Origin: a virus
Reading direction: 5' to 3' (one strand)
Virus record (IMG/VR): IMGVR_UViG_3300032285_003249
Coordinates: 1-30,009 of that record
Length of the DNA stretch: 30,009 nt
Positions 1 through 6,825 of the stretch are shown here, in pieces (the stretch's first letter is position 1; every line of letters begins with the position of its first letter). The notes beneath the pieces were generated by a model that saw only the letters and a list, made by a program, of their open reading frames with translations, ran no database searches and was not told the DNA's origin. Position numbers and translations under genes: made by a program.

Positions 1-1830
1 AAGCATTTCAAATACTTTAGCATCATCAAGCTTAATTGATTTAAGATCAATTTTCTTTTTCTTTATATGCTCAATAGTACGCAAAGTATCATCAATAACA
101 GATAATGTTTTAAGTCCAAGTACGTCAAGCTTAATTAATCCCAAGTCTGCTGTTTGCTCCATGTCATATGCAACGACTGGAATACGACCAGAGACAGAAT
201 CGTTTGGATCTTTGCGTGTTTCAATAGGAACATATTGACTAATATCATCTCTTGCAACAACTACTCCAGCTGCATGCATTCCGTTACCACGAATTTTTCC
301 ACGTAACATTGAAGCATATTTAGTTACTTCTGGATATTTTTTCCGAAATTCTTCGGTGGATGAATTTGTTTCATATTCCTCAAACGTCTCAACAGTCTTA
401 AGTGCCTTATTAACCTCACCAAGTGGGACAAGGAATGCCCTAGCAACGTCACGAATTACCCCTTTATCCTTAAAGTATTGATACGTAGAAATAGAAGCAA
501 CATGCTTAAACTTCTTACGTAAATATTCTTTAACTTCTCCACGACGGCGATCCATAAAGTCTGTATCAATGTCGGGAAAGTCATTACGTTCTGGGTTGAT
601 AAATCTAAAAAACAGTAAGTCAAACTTAATTGGATCTACATCTGTAATACCTAACAGGTAACATACTAAAGATCCTGCTGCGGATCCTCGTCCTGGCCCA
701 ACAAGTATTTCATTCTGCTTCGCCCAATTAACCATATCACTAACAACGAGAAAATAACTAGCAAAGTTTTTGTCTTTGATGACTTGAAGCTCTTCTTCAA
801 GGCGGTTCCTATAAGTCTCATCTTCTAACCCCATATCTACTAGAGACTTGTTGCACATATCTTGCAATGTTTTTAAAGCATTTTTCTTTGGTACTGGAAG
901 TAAATCTAAGTTCTCATGAAAATCATAAGGCTCAATCTTGCTATCAATTTCTAGCGTTGATTCGTATATATCTTTTCTTGTGATCCCCGCTTTTTCAAAA
1001 TCCATACTAATTTCAGAATAGGATTGAATATAAACGTTGATATCAGCAAAAGAAATAGGGCGATTGGGATATATATGATCAAAGCGATCAATGATGTTAG
1101 TAAACGAACGACTACTGGAATAGTCTGCTTCTTTATTTTCTGAAGGCTTGGTAGATAGGATGAGGAGGAGTTCTTCCAAATCCCTCTCCTCTTTCTTTGC
1201 AAAATGACAATCTCCTGTAGCAACTGGTTTCACCCCAAACTCATCTGCTAAAGAAAGCAGAGAATCATTTAATTCTTTTGGATTGTGTGATTGAACTTCA
1301 ATATAAAAATCTTTGCCAAAACGCTTTTTAAATGACTTAACAAGATCTTTTGCCTTATCCATTTCACCACGCTCAATAGCTTTTGAAATAAGGCCATTCA
1401 TGCAACCAGACACTACAATTATACCGTCGCCAAATTCAAAAAGTACTTCCATATCAATTCTTGGCTTATGATAATAACCTTCTGTCCAAGCAATCTGTGA
1501 AAGCTTTTGTAAGTTTTTTACACCTAAATCATTTTTTGCTAACAAGATAATATGATTATAAAGTGAAGTGTTGTCTTCACGTTTTGATACCGCTCTTTTA
1601 TCAAAACGATCTGTTGCAGAAATATATGCTTCTAATCCTAAAATTGGCTTCATGCCTAGTTCTTTTGCAGCAATCTGCATATCTCTATGAGATGCTAAAG
1701 ATCCGTGATCTGTAATGGATAAAGATGTCTGACCTTGATTCTTTGCAGCCTCAAGTAATTCGTGAGGTGTATTAAGTCCGTCCATAAGGGAGTAATGGCT
1801 GTGGACATGCAAATGCACAAAGTCAGACAT
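1..1830 (-). CDS. dnaE: DNA polymerase III alpha subunit (DnaE type), N-terminal 610 residues, cut by the window edge
   Basis: This is a replicative C-family DNA polymerase that would copy the phage genome. The frame is open from the ATG at 1830 to the first base of the window, giving 610 residues; bacterial DnaE is about 1160, so roughly half is missing. The N-terminal PHP domain shows HLHVH (H8, H10), D17, TDHG (H42), GLEAY (E67), H121, SGC (C143) and GDCH (D207, H209), which are the nine metal ligands of active PHP domains. The palm has the PGRGSAAGS motif from about residue 379 and the catalytic aspartates in PDIDTD (D420, D422) and LDVLGLKTL (D569). The missing part should hold the rest of the fingers, the helix-hairpin-helix and the OB fold. 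The gene follows the SSB gene by 24 bases and is the last visible gene of the replication operon. Family is certain; intrinsic proofreading is an inference from the intact ligands. Confidence 0.96.
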   Translation of the reverse strand, partial: MSDFVHLHVHSHYSLMDGLNTPHELLEAAKNQGQTSLSITDHGSLASHRDMQIAAKELGMKPILGLEAYISATDRFDKRAVSKREDNTSLYNHIILLAKNDLGVKNLQKLSQIAWTEGYYHKPRIDMEVLFEFGDGIIVVSGCMNGLISKAIERGEMDKAKDLVKSFKKRFGKDFYIEVQSHNPKELNDSLLSLADEFGVKPVATGDCHFAKKEERDLEELLLILSTKPSENKEADYSSSRSFTNIIDRFDHIYPNRPISFADINVYIQSYSEISMDFEKAGITRKDIYESTLEIDSKIEPYDFHENLDLLPVPKKNALKTLQDMCNKSLVDMGLEDETYRNRLEEELQVIKDKNFASYFLVVSDMVNWAKQNEILVGPGRGSAAGSLVCYLLGITDVDPIKFDLLFFRFINPERNDFPDIDTDFMDRRRGEVKEYLRKKFKHVASISTYQYFKDKGVIRDVARAFLVPLGEVNKALKTVETFEEYETNSSTEEFRKKYPEVTKYASMLRGKIRGNGMHAAGVVVARDDISQYVPIETRKDPNDSVSGRIPVVAYDMEQTADLGLIKLDVLGLKTLSVIDDTLRTIEHIKKKKIDLKSIKLDDAKVFEML

Positions 1831-1854
1831 GTTTATCTTTTCTATTAGTTTAAA

Positions 1855-2532
1855 TTACCACTCAACAGCGGATGATGTTGATGAAGTTTCTTCATCAGAT
1901 GAATCAGAAGTAATTCCAAGATAGAAGCTTTCCTGATCCTCATATGCTACCTCACGGACAGCAGACTTGGCTAGGTCAAACAACTCGTACTTTTCTAAAT
2001 CAATTGGACCAGCATCCTTTGTTGGAAGTGGAATAATTGAATAGTTTGTTTCAGTTGCAGAACCTGTACGCTTTAAACGCCAAGTTACATTTGTAATGCT
2101 ACCTGTTTCTCCAGAGTAGTTAATGATCTCTGGTGTTGCAGACTTTGGACCCATACCTTGTGAAAAAATTGCAACATATGGCTCTTCATTTCCGTCTTCA
2201 ACAAGAACGTTTGCATAAAAACGTGAGCGACCCTTCCAACCAGCCTTTGGATCTCTACGGTGCATTTCGCAACCATAGCAACGACCCTGATCTTCAATTG
2301 TACAAAGTGCCTTACGCTTATAATCCTTTGGATTAGTATGTTCAATTGCAGCAATTACCAGACCAGCTTTTTCATTATAGTTTACTGAGTCTGCATCAAT
2401 TTCCTGCATGAATCGAATTTTTACAGATTGACCATCTTTAACTGATAGCCATCTTCCTTTTTGCGAATCCCCTGATGAGGACTTTGTTTCCATTTGCTTG
2501 CTTAGTGCAGCTAAGCCTGTTATTACGCCCAT
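1855..2532 (-). CDS. single-stranded DNA-binding protein, gp32-like with zinc ligands
   Basis: This 225-residue protein probably coats single-stranded DNA at the phage replication fork. It contains H65, C77, C85 and C88 (with H91 close by), spaced almost like the H-C-C-C zinc site of T4 gp32. The C-terminus is a Ser/Asp/Glu-rich acidic tail (about 209-225) ending in aromatic Trp, which is a hallmark of SSB proteins that recruit partners. The middle has a beta-rich segment (RSRFYANVLVED, PYVAIFSQGMGPK) consistent with an OB fold. The ATG is preceded by AAGGAG (2539-2544). The gene lies between primase and polymerase, which supports a replisome role. An extended -10 promoter and a small hairpin precede it. 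The function rests on motif and context, not on a clear overall sequence match. Confidence 0.82.
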   Translation of the reverse strand: MGVITGLAALSKQMETKSSSGDSQKGRWLSVKDGQSVKIRFMQEIDADSVNYNEKAGLVIAAIEHTNPKDYKRKALCTIEDQGRCYGCEMHRRDPKAGWKGRSRFYANVLVEDGNEEPYVAIFSQGMGPKSATPEIINYSGETGSITNVTWRLKRTGSATETNYSIIPLPTKDAGPIDLEKYELFDLAKSAVREVAYEDQESFYLGITSDSSDEETSSTSSAVEW

Positions 2533-2538
2533 TTATTT

Positions 2539-2544
2539 CTCCTT
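2539..2544 (-). promoter_or_regulatory. ribosome binding site of the SSB gene
   Basis: AAGGAG reads on the minus strand six bases before the ATG at 2532, a near-perfect Shine-Dalgarno sequence. It follows a small GC hairpin, so its access could be modulated. Confidence 0.8.
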
Positions 2545-2551
2545 AGTGTAA

Positions 2552-2568
2552 GGGGCTGTTTGATGCCC
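2552..2568 (-). other. small GC hairpin in the SSB leader
   Basis: On the minus strand GGGC and GCCC(C) flank an eight-base loop (ATCAAACA), giving a four to five base-pair stem. It sits just downstream of the predicted start of transcription and about ten bases upstream of the ribosome binding site. It is too short and lacks a T-tract for a terminator. A leader structure for translational control of the SSB is possible but unproven. Confidence 0.3.
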
Positions 2569-2577
2569 TGTTTCTTT

Positions 2578-2586
2578 ATTATATCA
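2578..2586 (-). promoter_or_regulatory. extended -10 promoter upstream of the SSB gene
   Basis: The minus strand reads TGATATAAT, a perfect extended -10 element. Its first three bases are the TGA stop codon of the primase gene. No good -35 box is present at 16-18 bases (best TTTTGA). Predicted transcription would start near 2571 and give a leader of about 40 bases before the SSB start, allowing extra SSB and polymerase expression independent of the upstream genes. Confidence 0.45.
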
Positions 2587-3546
2587 CAAAACAGCATACT
2601 CAAAATGCGGAATTGCATTTTTTATACATGTTTTTATTTCTTCATCAGTCATATCCCCAACATCTTTAGCATTGTGTGGATAAACAGTATTGTGGTCATA
2701 ACATGCCCACAAAACATTTTTACTCTTTAATTTATCAGCAATCTTATTGCCAAGTGCTCTGCCTGCAGAATCATTGTCTGTCATTATAATAACTGTAGAC
2801 GCATATCTATTTAAGTTCTGTATATTAATATCAGATATACTTCCACCTAATGTGGCTACAGCATTTGGAAATCCCGCCTGCCATAAACGAATAGCATCAA
2901 AGCTAGACTCAACAACAATAATTGTGCCACCTTCTCGCTTTGCTCTGTGTAAATTAAACAAAGTTTTATTGCGTGGAAGGTTTGGACTATTTTTAAAAGA
3001 CTTACCCTGTATAGATCTACCAATAACTCCCACCAATAACCCATCTGGTGAATGTAGCGGAACCATTGTCATTTGCTGAATAGAAGAAAATCCAAGTTGG
3101 AAATGTTCCATTGCTTCTTCATTAATACTTCTTGAAAGTAAATAATCTTTTGATCCATGCGAATTTGCCATTAAAAGCATATGTGCACCCTCAACTGTTT
3201 GAGTTGGAAAAGATGTAAACTCTGGCTTGTCATCTAAAAGTTCTTTTAGTTCTTCTTCAAGCTTTTCTGCATCAGTTAACTTATTTGCTGATATAAATCT
3301 TAATGCCTCAAAGCTGTTTCTCTGAGTAAGCTGCATAACTAGATCTAAAATTGTTCCAGAAGAATCGCATTGTTGATTGTAGCAAATATAAAGACCTTTA
3401 GAATAACTTACCGCAAAGGCTGGAGAATCTAGGTTACGATGAAATGGACATAAGCATAAGAAATCTGTGCCAGTTTCTGAAACTATTTCAACTCCACAGG
3501 AACGCAAAATAGAGCGGAGATCCGCTTTAGTATATGCATCTAACAT
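2584..3546 (-). CDS. DnaG-type DNA primase
   Basis: It synthesises RNA primers for lagging-strand replication. The 320 residues hold an N-terminal CHC2-type zinc-binding domain (C33-P-F-H36, then C55 and C60; the last pair is spaced by four residues instead of the usual two). A central linker with a typical primase catalytic-core start (YLLSRSINEEAMEHFQLG) follows. The TOPRIM domain has E213 in VVESSFDA and the metal-binding TDNDSAG (D257, D259). It is about half the length of bacterial DnaG (near 600) and ends soon after the TOPRIM fold, so the C-terminal helicase-binding domain is absent. The ATG is preceded by AAAGGATAAACA and starts three bases after the upstream gene ends. Bacterial-type DnaB and DnaE neighbours fit one replisome. 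Confidence 0.94.
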   Translation of the reverse strand: MLDAYTKADLRSILRSCGVEIVSETGTDFLCLCPFHRNLDSPAFAVSYSKGLYICYNQQCDSSGTILDLVMQLTQRNSFEALRFISANKLTDAEKLEEELKELLDDKPEFTSFPTQTVEGAHMLLMANSHGSKDYLLSRSINEEAMEHFQLGFSSIQQMTMVPLHSPDGLLVGVIGRSIQGKSFKNSPNLPRNKTLFNLHRAKREGGTIIVVESSFDAIRLWQAGFPNAVATLGGSISDINIQNLNRYASTVIIMTDNDSAGRALGNKIADKLKSKNVLWACYDHNTVYPHNAKDVGDMTDEEIKTCIKNAIPHFEYAVL

Positions 3547-3549
3547 TGT

Positions 3550-3831
3550 TTATCCTTTGGTTATGAGACTCTGACCTGAGAATCCTTCGTACATCTTCGA
3601 CTTAGCCTTTCCAAGATATATTCCGTACATCACTAAATTAAAAGTGTAGTGATCTTTCTCTTCATTATATTTTACATTAAACTGGGGCTGCATGTCAAGA
3701 ACTGGAACATAGCCTTTGTCTCGCATCTGCTGGACTAAAAGCCTTTCATAAGTTTCTCTTGAGCTCTGGAATTTAGAATCATCTTTAATAACTCCGCTGA
3801 TCCAGAAGTCATGTATCTTTCTTGGGTACAT
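3550..3831 (-). CDS. unknown 93-residue protein between helicase and primase
   Basis: I do not recognise this family. The protein starts MYPRKIHDFWISG and is basic at the N-terminus. A helical middle (RETYERLLVQQMRDKGYVP) is followed by a predicted beta sheet (FNVKYNEEKDHYTFNLVMYGIYLGK). No signal peptide, membrane segment or cysteine is present. The ATG has a good ribosome binding site (AGGGAG) and the stop lies three bases before the primase start, so the two are translated together. Position between DnaB and DnaG suggests a replication accessory role, for example a primase-helicase adaptor that could replace the domain missing from the short primase; this is inference only. Confidence 0.75.
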   Translation of the reverse strand: MYPRKIHDFWISGVIKDDSKFQSSRETYERLLVQQMRDKGYVPVLDMQPQFNVKYNEEKDHYTFNLVMYGIYLGKAKSKMYEGFSGQSLITKG

Positions 3832-3853
3832 GATCTCCCTATCTTTCCTGACA

Positions 3854-3862
3854 ATTATATCA
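3854..3862 (-). promoter_or_regulatory. extended -10 promoter before the 93-residue gene and primase
   Basis: The minus strand reads TGATATAAT in the 55-base gap between the helicase stop and the next start. It is identical to the motif before the SSB gene. No convincing -35 is visible. Transcription would begin near 3847, just ahead of the ribosome binding site at 3835-3840. Confidence 0.42.
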
Positions 3863-3886
3863 AGTTAGACAGACATTTCATAGTAT

Positions 3887-5113
3887 TTAGGAGATACCTG
3901 GATCATAAACTTCTTTGATAATTCCCCGATTTAGATCCCAATCCAAGAAGAAACCAAACTCAGTTCCATGACGATTCTTACGACTTACAACTTCAATGAT
4001 ATTAGTATCTGGAGTTCTATGAACTGCCATAGCCATATCAGCATCATACTCAATTGCCTTTGACCATGCAACTTGTGAAAGTAATGGCGGGGCATCTTGA
4101 TCTGAAATATCATCCATGGTTGCAGCAGTAATATCAATAATTGGAATATTATTTCTGACTGCTAATAATTTAAAGTCACGAGAAATGTTACGATTACGCT
4201 CTACTTCTGATTTAGCTCCAGATGAATCGTTAAACAATTGATGATAATCAAGAATAACAATATCGGGTTTATGTTGGTCAATCTTTGCTTGAACGGTATT
4301 AGGAGTAACTTGACCTGTACCTTCATTTGAGACTAAGATAAACTGATTCTTGTTGGCAAACTTTTTAGATCCCCAATCATCAAATGAGCTAATGTCTACT
4401 TGACCTCTTGAAAAGTCTGAGGCTTTAAACAATCCCGACCCAAGCATTGTATAGATACGATCACGCATATTTTCTGGAGTCATTTCAAGGGAGATAATCA
4501 TAGGCTTAAAACCCTGTTCCCAGGCCTTACAAGCCAGATAAGATGACATCCATGTTTTACCCCTGCCTGGCCATCCAATCATCACTATAAGGTGACCTGG
4601 AGCCATTCCAGTAGGGTATGCGTAGTCAATAGCCTTAAACCCAGTCATAATTCCTGGACTTCCACCCATAGCATCAGAACGATTTTTTACTGACTCAAAA
4701 TGTTGCTCAGCTAATTTATAGTCTGTTAAATCAACGTCACGAACATTGGCAGTAAGCTTTCCTAAAGATGTAAGCTCTGCTTGCATAGAAGCAATTACTC
4801 GACCAGATGCTTCTGTCTTTAAGCTTTGCCCTGAAGATAATAACAGGTTTCTAATTCTAGAAGCAAGATATTCATTCTTAAGTTGATCAAGGTAATATGC
4901 TGTTTCGCCCTTTACCTTTACTGGCTCAAAATCTTTAAATCTTTCTGTAAGAACTGAAATATCTGGAACAGCCTTAAACTTAAGATAGTAAGATTTTAGA
5001 CCTTCCCAAACATCTCTGTGAGACGTAAATACTTCATCAATGTTTTCTGCAAGAACTGTAGATATATCTTTGTTATTGCATATAGATGTTATTACGGCTG
5101 ATTCAGTATTCAT
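3887..5113 (-). CDS. DnaB-type replicative DNA helicase
   Basis: A hexameric RecA-fold helicase that unwinds DNA ahead of the fork. Of 408 residues, 1-120 form a helical N-terminal domain (ICNNKDISTVL, then a DISVL helix), shorter than in E. coli DnaB (471). The motor has a Walker A GWPGRGKT (180-187), the SLEM motif (208-211) typical of DnaB, Walker B DIVILDY (284-290, D289) and a C-terminal basic SRKNRHG loop (377-383) matching the DnaB arginine-finger region. The start overlaps the preceding stop by 11 bases (GAATACTGA) with AGAAAGAGA as ribosome binding site. DnaB, primase, SSB and polymerase in a row make a near-complete replisome. No DnaC-type AAA+ loader is present in the window. Confidence 0.95.
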   Translation of the reverse strand: MNTESAVITSICNNKDISTVLAENIDEVFTSHRDVWEGLKSYYLKFKAVPDISVLTERFKDFEPVKVKGETAYYLDQLKNEYLASRIRNLLLSSGQSLKTEASGRVIASMQAELTSLGKLTANVRDVDLTDYKLAEQHFESVKNRSDAMGGSPGIMTGFKAIDYAYPTGMAPGHLIVMIGWPGRGKTWMSSYLACKAWEQGFKPMIISLEMTPENMRDRIYTMLGSGLFKASDFSRGQVDISSFDDWGSKKFANKNQFILVSNEGTGQVTPNTVQAKIDQHKPDIVILDYHQLFNDSSGAKSEVERNRNISRDFKLLAVRNNIPIIDITAATMDDISDQDAPPLLSQVAWSKAIEYDADMAMAVHRTPDTNIIEVVSRKNRHGTEFGFFLDWDLNRGIIKEVYDPGIS

Positions 5114-5435
5114 TGTCTCTTTCTTCTACCATTAACTTAGTCTTACTTCTAATTATTTCTCTGCGAGTTTTATCTTGTTGCTTTTCTTGTAAAGCAATGT
5201 CTAGCTTTTCAAAGTTATAAAAAAACCAACTTATTGGATGTCCTGATTTTGTAATCTTAAAGTAATACTCAATAAGCTCTTTAGCTCTATCATAGCCTAC
5301 GCTATCAATAACATCTTGCATTGCCCACTTCTCACGATATTTATTTACAACCGCATTCTTCTTATAAGTTTCCTTAAACAAAACACAGTAAAGAGAAACT
5401 AAACCGTAGGCAAGCTTTGCTTCATCTTTTGTCAT
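5103..5435 (-). CDS. unknown 110-residue protein directly upstream of the helicase; helicase-loader candidate
   Basis: The family is not recognised with confidence. The protein is strongly helical, with two aromatic-rich parts: an N-terminal helix (AKLAYGLVSLYCVLFKETY) and a central IEYYFKITKSGHPISWFFYNF (74-94). It ends in a basic, charged tail (KTRREIIRSKTKLMVEER). The last codons overlap the helicase start and its own ATG overlaps the previous gene by an ATGA. Such tight coupling to dnaB, small size and helical content resemble phage helicase-loading or replisome-organiser proteins, but no AAA+ motif or HTH is visible, so the role is a guess. Confidence 0.78.
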   Translation of the reverse strand: MTKDEAKLAYGLVSLYCVLFKETYKKNAVVNKYREKWAMQDVIDSVGYDRAKELIEYYFKITKSGHPISWFFYNFEKLDIALQEKQQDKTRREIIRSKTKLMVEERDNEY

Positions 5436-5650
5436 TTTTTACCTTTGTGCTTAACTAATTCTTCTTCAATTTCGTTAACTTTTTCCATTAACTTATTTTC
5501 AACAAAAGTATACACTCTATTTGTTGCTTCGTCAATACTTTCGCCGTCACGTCTAAAATCTTCAATTCCAATGTTGACCTTAATACTTTCATAGTTACCA
5601 AGGTTTCGAGTAAAACTAAGTTCGACTCTTACATTAGTTTGATTCGACAT
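5432..5650 (-). CDS. unknown 72-residue protein
   Basis: No known family recognised. The N-terminal half looks like beta strands (NVRVELSFTRNLGNYESIKV, then NIGIEDF) and the second half is one long charged helix (ESIDEATNRVYTFVENKL to the KHKGKK end). A longer version beginning at a TTG at 5671 would add seven mostly lysine residues, but that stretch (AAGGAAGAAAAAGAAG) is the purine-rich ribosome binding site of the ATG at 5650, so I use the ATG. It overlaps the preceding gene by 17 bases and the following one by an ATGA. The strand-plus-helix plan suggests a small oligomeric accessory protein; no function claimed. Confidence 0.72.
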   Translation of the reverse strand: MSNQTNVRVELSFTRNLGNYESIKVNIGIEDFRRDGESIDEATNRVYTFVENKLMEKVNEIEEELVKHKGKK

Positions 5651-5870
5651 CTTCTTTTTCTTCCTTTTCAACTAAAGCAAATCCTGGCTTAAACTTTTTA
5701 CTGCCCTTATCCGAAAGATGCTGATATAACATCATGAGGCGATCTGATATTGCTATCATAGCATCTAAGTCCTCTTTTTGTCCAGCTATCTCCATAGCGT
5801 ATTCAAGAACTCTAATTGCAGCATCTAGAGTCTGCTTTGCTTCTCTACTTAGTTTATTATTCTCTACCAT
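5634..5870 (-). CDS. unknown small helical protein, 78 residues
   Basis: All-helical with two amphipathic helices (LSREAKQTLDAAIRVLEYA and DLDAMIAISDRLMMLYQHL) followed by a basic segment (SDKGSKKFKPGF) and an acidic end (EKEEKEDVESN). No signal, membrane helix or zinc motif. Translation is coupled on both sides: its ATG lies inside the end of the DNA-binding gene (ATGGTAG overlap) and its 3' end carries the next ribosome binding site. The two-helix pattern could form a dimer or a tetratricopeptide-like hairpin. Function unknown; early accessory gene by context. Confidence 0.72.
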   Translation of the reverse strand: MVENNKLSREAKQTLDAAIRVLEYAMEIAGQKEDLDAMIAISDRLMMLYQHLSDKGSKKFKPGFALVEKEEKEDVESN

Positions 5871-6379
5871 TCAGGTTGCTTCCAAACTGGGATAAATTCC
5901 CCATCGTTATTCTTAACATATAAAATATTTTCTTGTTTCATTATAGCTTCTAATTCTGCTCTGCTGGGCATGTTACCTGGAGTAATCCCGCCATCTTTTC
6001 TTGGCCTGCCCCTATGAACTGTTTTAAAAAAATCATGCATTTCTCTGACATCATCTTCACTCCAAAAATATTTTCCTGGAGTTTTATTTCCATTTAAAGA
6101 ATACGATTGTTGTGGATACTTTAAGCTTCCTCTGTAAAGATGCATTTTAATTGTATCTTCATGTTTTCCAATAATTTTTACTACATCTGAGATCGGGTAA
6201 GCGTTTTGCTTATTTTTGTTTACATCATATAAACTATATGCAACACGCTTACCCAAACCATAATCCCAGGCGATTAAAAGATCCTCGGCCCTAGATTTTC
6301 TTAGAACTTTATGAAGCTTATTGTTTAAATAGAAATACCTAAACTGTTGTGTAGATTTTCTTCTATTTTTGACAGCCAT
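5864..6379 (-). CDS. putative DNA-binding protein with MerR-like helix-turn-helix and AT-hook
   Basis: 171 residues with a basic N-terminus (KNRRKST). The central part, NAYPISDVVKIIGKHEDTIKMHLYRG (59-84), has the pattern of a MerR/excisionase-type helix-turn-helix: a helix ending in IG, a turn, then a recognition-like helix. It is followed by a wing-like YFWSEDDVREMHDFF (104-118), where W/F-S-E-D-D-V is typical of such proteins. RGRPRKDG (123-130) is a close match to the AT-hook that inserts into the minor groove of AT-rich DNA. It could be a transcription regulator, an origin-binding protein or a recombination-directionality-like factor. It is the first clear DNA-binding gene of the left operon; the target is unknown. 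Confidence 0.72.
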   Translation of the reverse strand: MAVKNRRKSTQQFRYFYLNNKLHKVLRKSRAEDLLIAWDYGLGKRVAYSLYDVNKNKQNAYPISDVVKIIGKHEDTIKMHLYRGSLKYPQQSYSLNGNKTPGKYFWSEDDVREMHDFFKTVHRGRPRKDGGITPGNMPSRAELEAIMKQENILYVKNNDGEFIPVWKQPEW

Positions 6380-6507
6380 GTTCCAAACCTAGTTTCTCTT
6401 CTAATCATCCATCTATTCCCACATAGGACACAGTAAAGTTCAATACGAAGTTTTTGGGAATAAACTCGATCTACAAAAACTCTTCCACTGCATCTCTTAC
6501 ACCACAT
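6325..6507 (-). CDS. small zinc-ribbon protein
   Basis: A 60-residue basic protein with two CxxC knuckles, C3/C6 and C26/C29 (CKRC and CVLCG), the layout of a zinc ribbon. Strands between them (GRVFVDRVYS, LRIELYCVL) and a basic NRWMIRRETR follow. Zinc ribbons of this kind bind nucleic acid or proteins such as RNA polymerase. The end of the gene overlaps the next gene by 55 bases in another frame, which is long for a phage operon, so translation of both should be confirmed. The start has no strong ribosome binding site. The four well-spaced cysteines make chance unlikely. Confidence 0.62.
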   Translation of the reverse strand: MWCKRCSGRVFVDRVYSQKLRIELYCVLCGNRWMIRRETRFGTWLSKIEENLHNSLGISI

Positions 6508-6531
6508 ATTAAGTTGTCTATTCTTTAGCTA

Positions 6532-6813
6532 CTACTTAGCAGCCTTCTTTGTGGTCTTCTTTGCTATTGTTGCTGATACTGCAGCTGTTGCTTGCTCTGC
6601 TACAAGGCCAAATGCTGGATCCTTCTTGTTAACATAACGCAATACAACTGGTACTAGCGATGCCCATAAAGAGTTGGCAACTAGGCCCCACTCGTGTGTG
6701 GTAAAGCTTGTAACAGATACGTGGCTTGTTGAAGACACGATTGTTGCTGCTGCAATAACTTGACCAAGCAAGTTACGTACATATGATTCAATTAACGCTT
6801 GGTTAATCTTCAT
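6532..6813 (-). CDS. small membrane protein, holin-like
   Basis: 93 residues with two hydrophobic segments, about 12-32 (NLLGQVIAAATIV) and 42-60 (WGLVANSLWASLVPVVLRY), a short loop and a very basic end (AKKTTKKAAK). Two helices, a small size and a positively charged C-terminus are the usual features of class II holins, which form holes in the host membrane at lysis. The ATG is preceded by AAGGAGAAAAA. The VPVVLRYxNKKDPAFG stretch resembles a recurrent actinophage membrane protein often labelled holin, from memory. No endolysin lies next to it in this window, so another membrane role is possible. Confidence 0.55.
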   Translation of the reverse strand: MKINQALIESYVRNLLGQVIAAATIVSSTSHVSVTSFTTHEWGLVANSLWASLVPVVLRYVNKKDPAFGLVAEQATAAVSATIAKKTTKKAAK

Positions 6814-6825
6814 TTTTTCTCCTTG

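Noticed and set aside
951-1223. 90-residue frame inside the polymerase
   Set aside because: It lies wholly within the DnaE frame, which carries catalytic motifs on both sides, so it is a shadow.
2747-3079. Plus-strand frame opposite the primase
   Set aside because: The primase frame holds the TOPRIM motifs here; nothing suggests an antisense gene.
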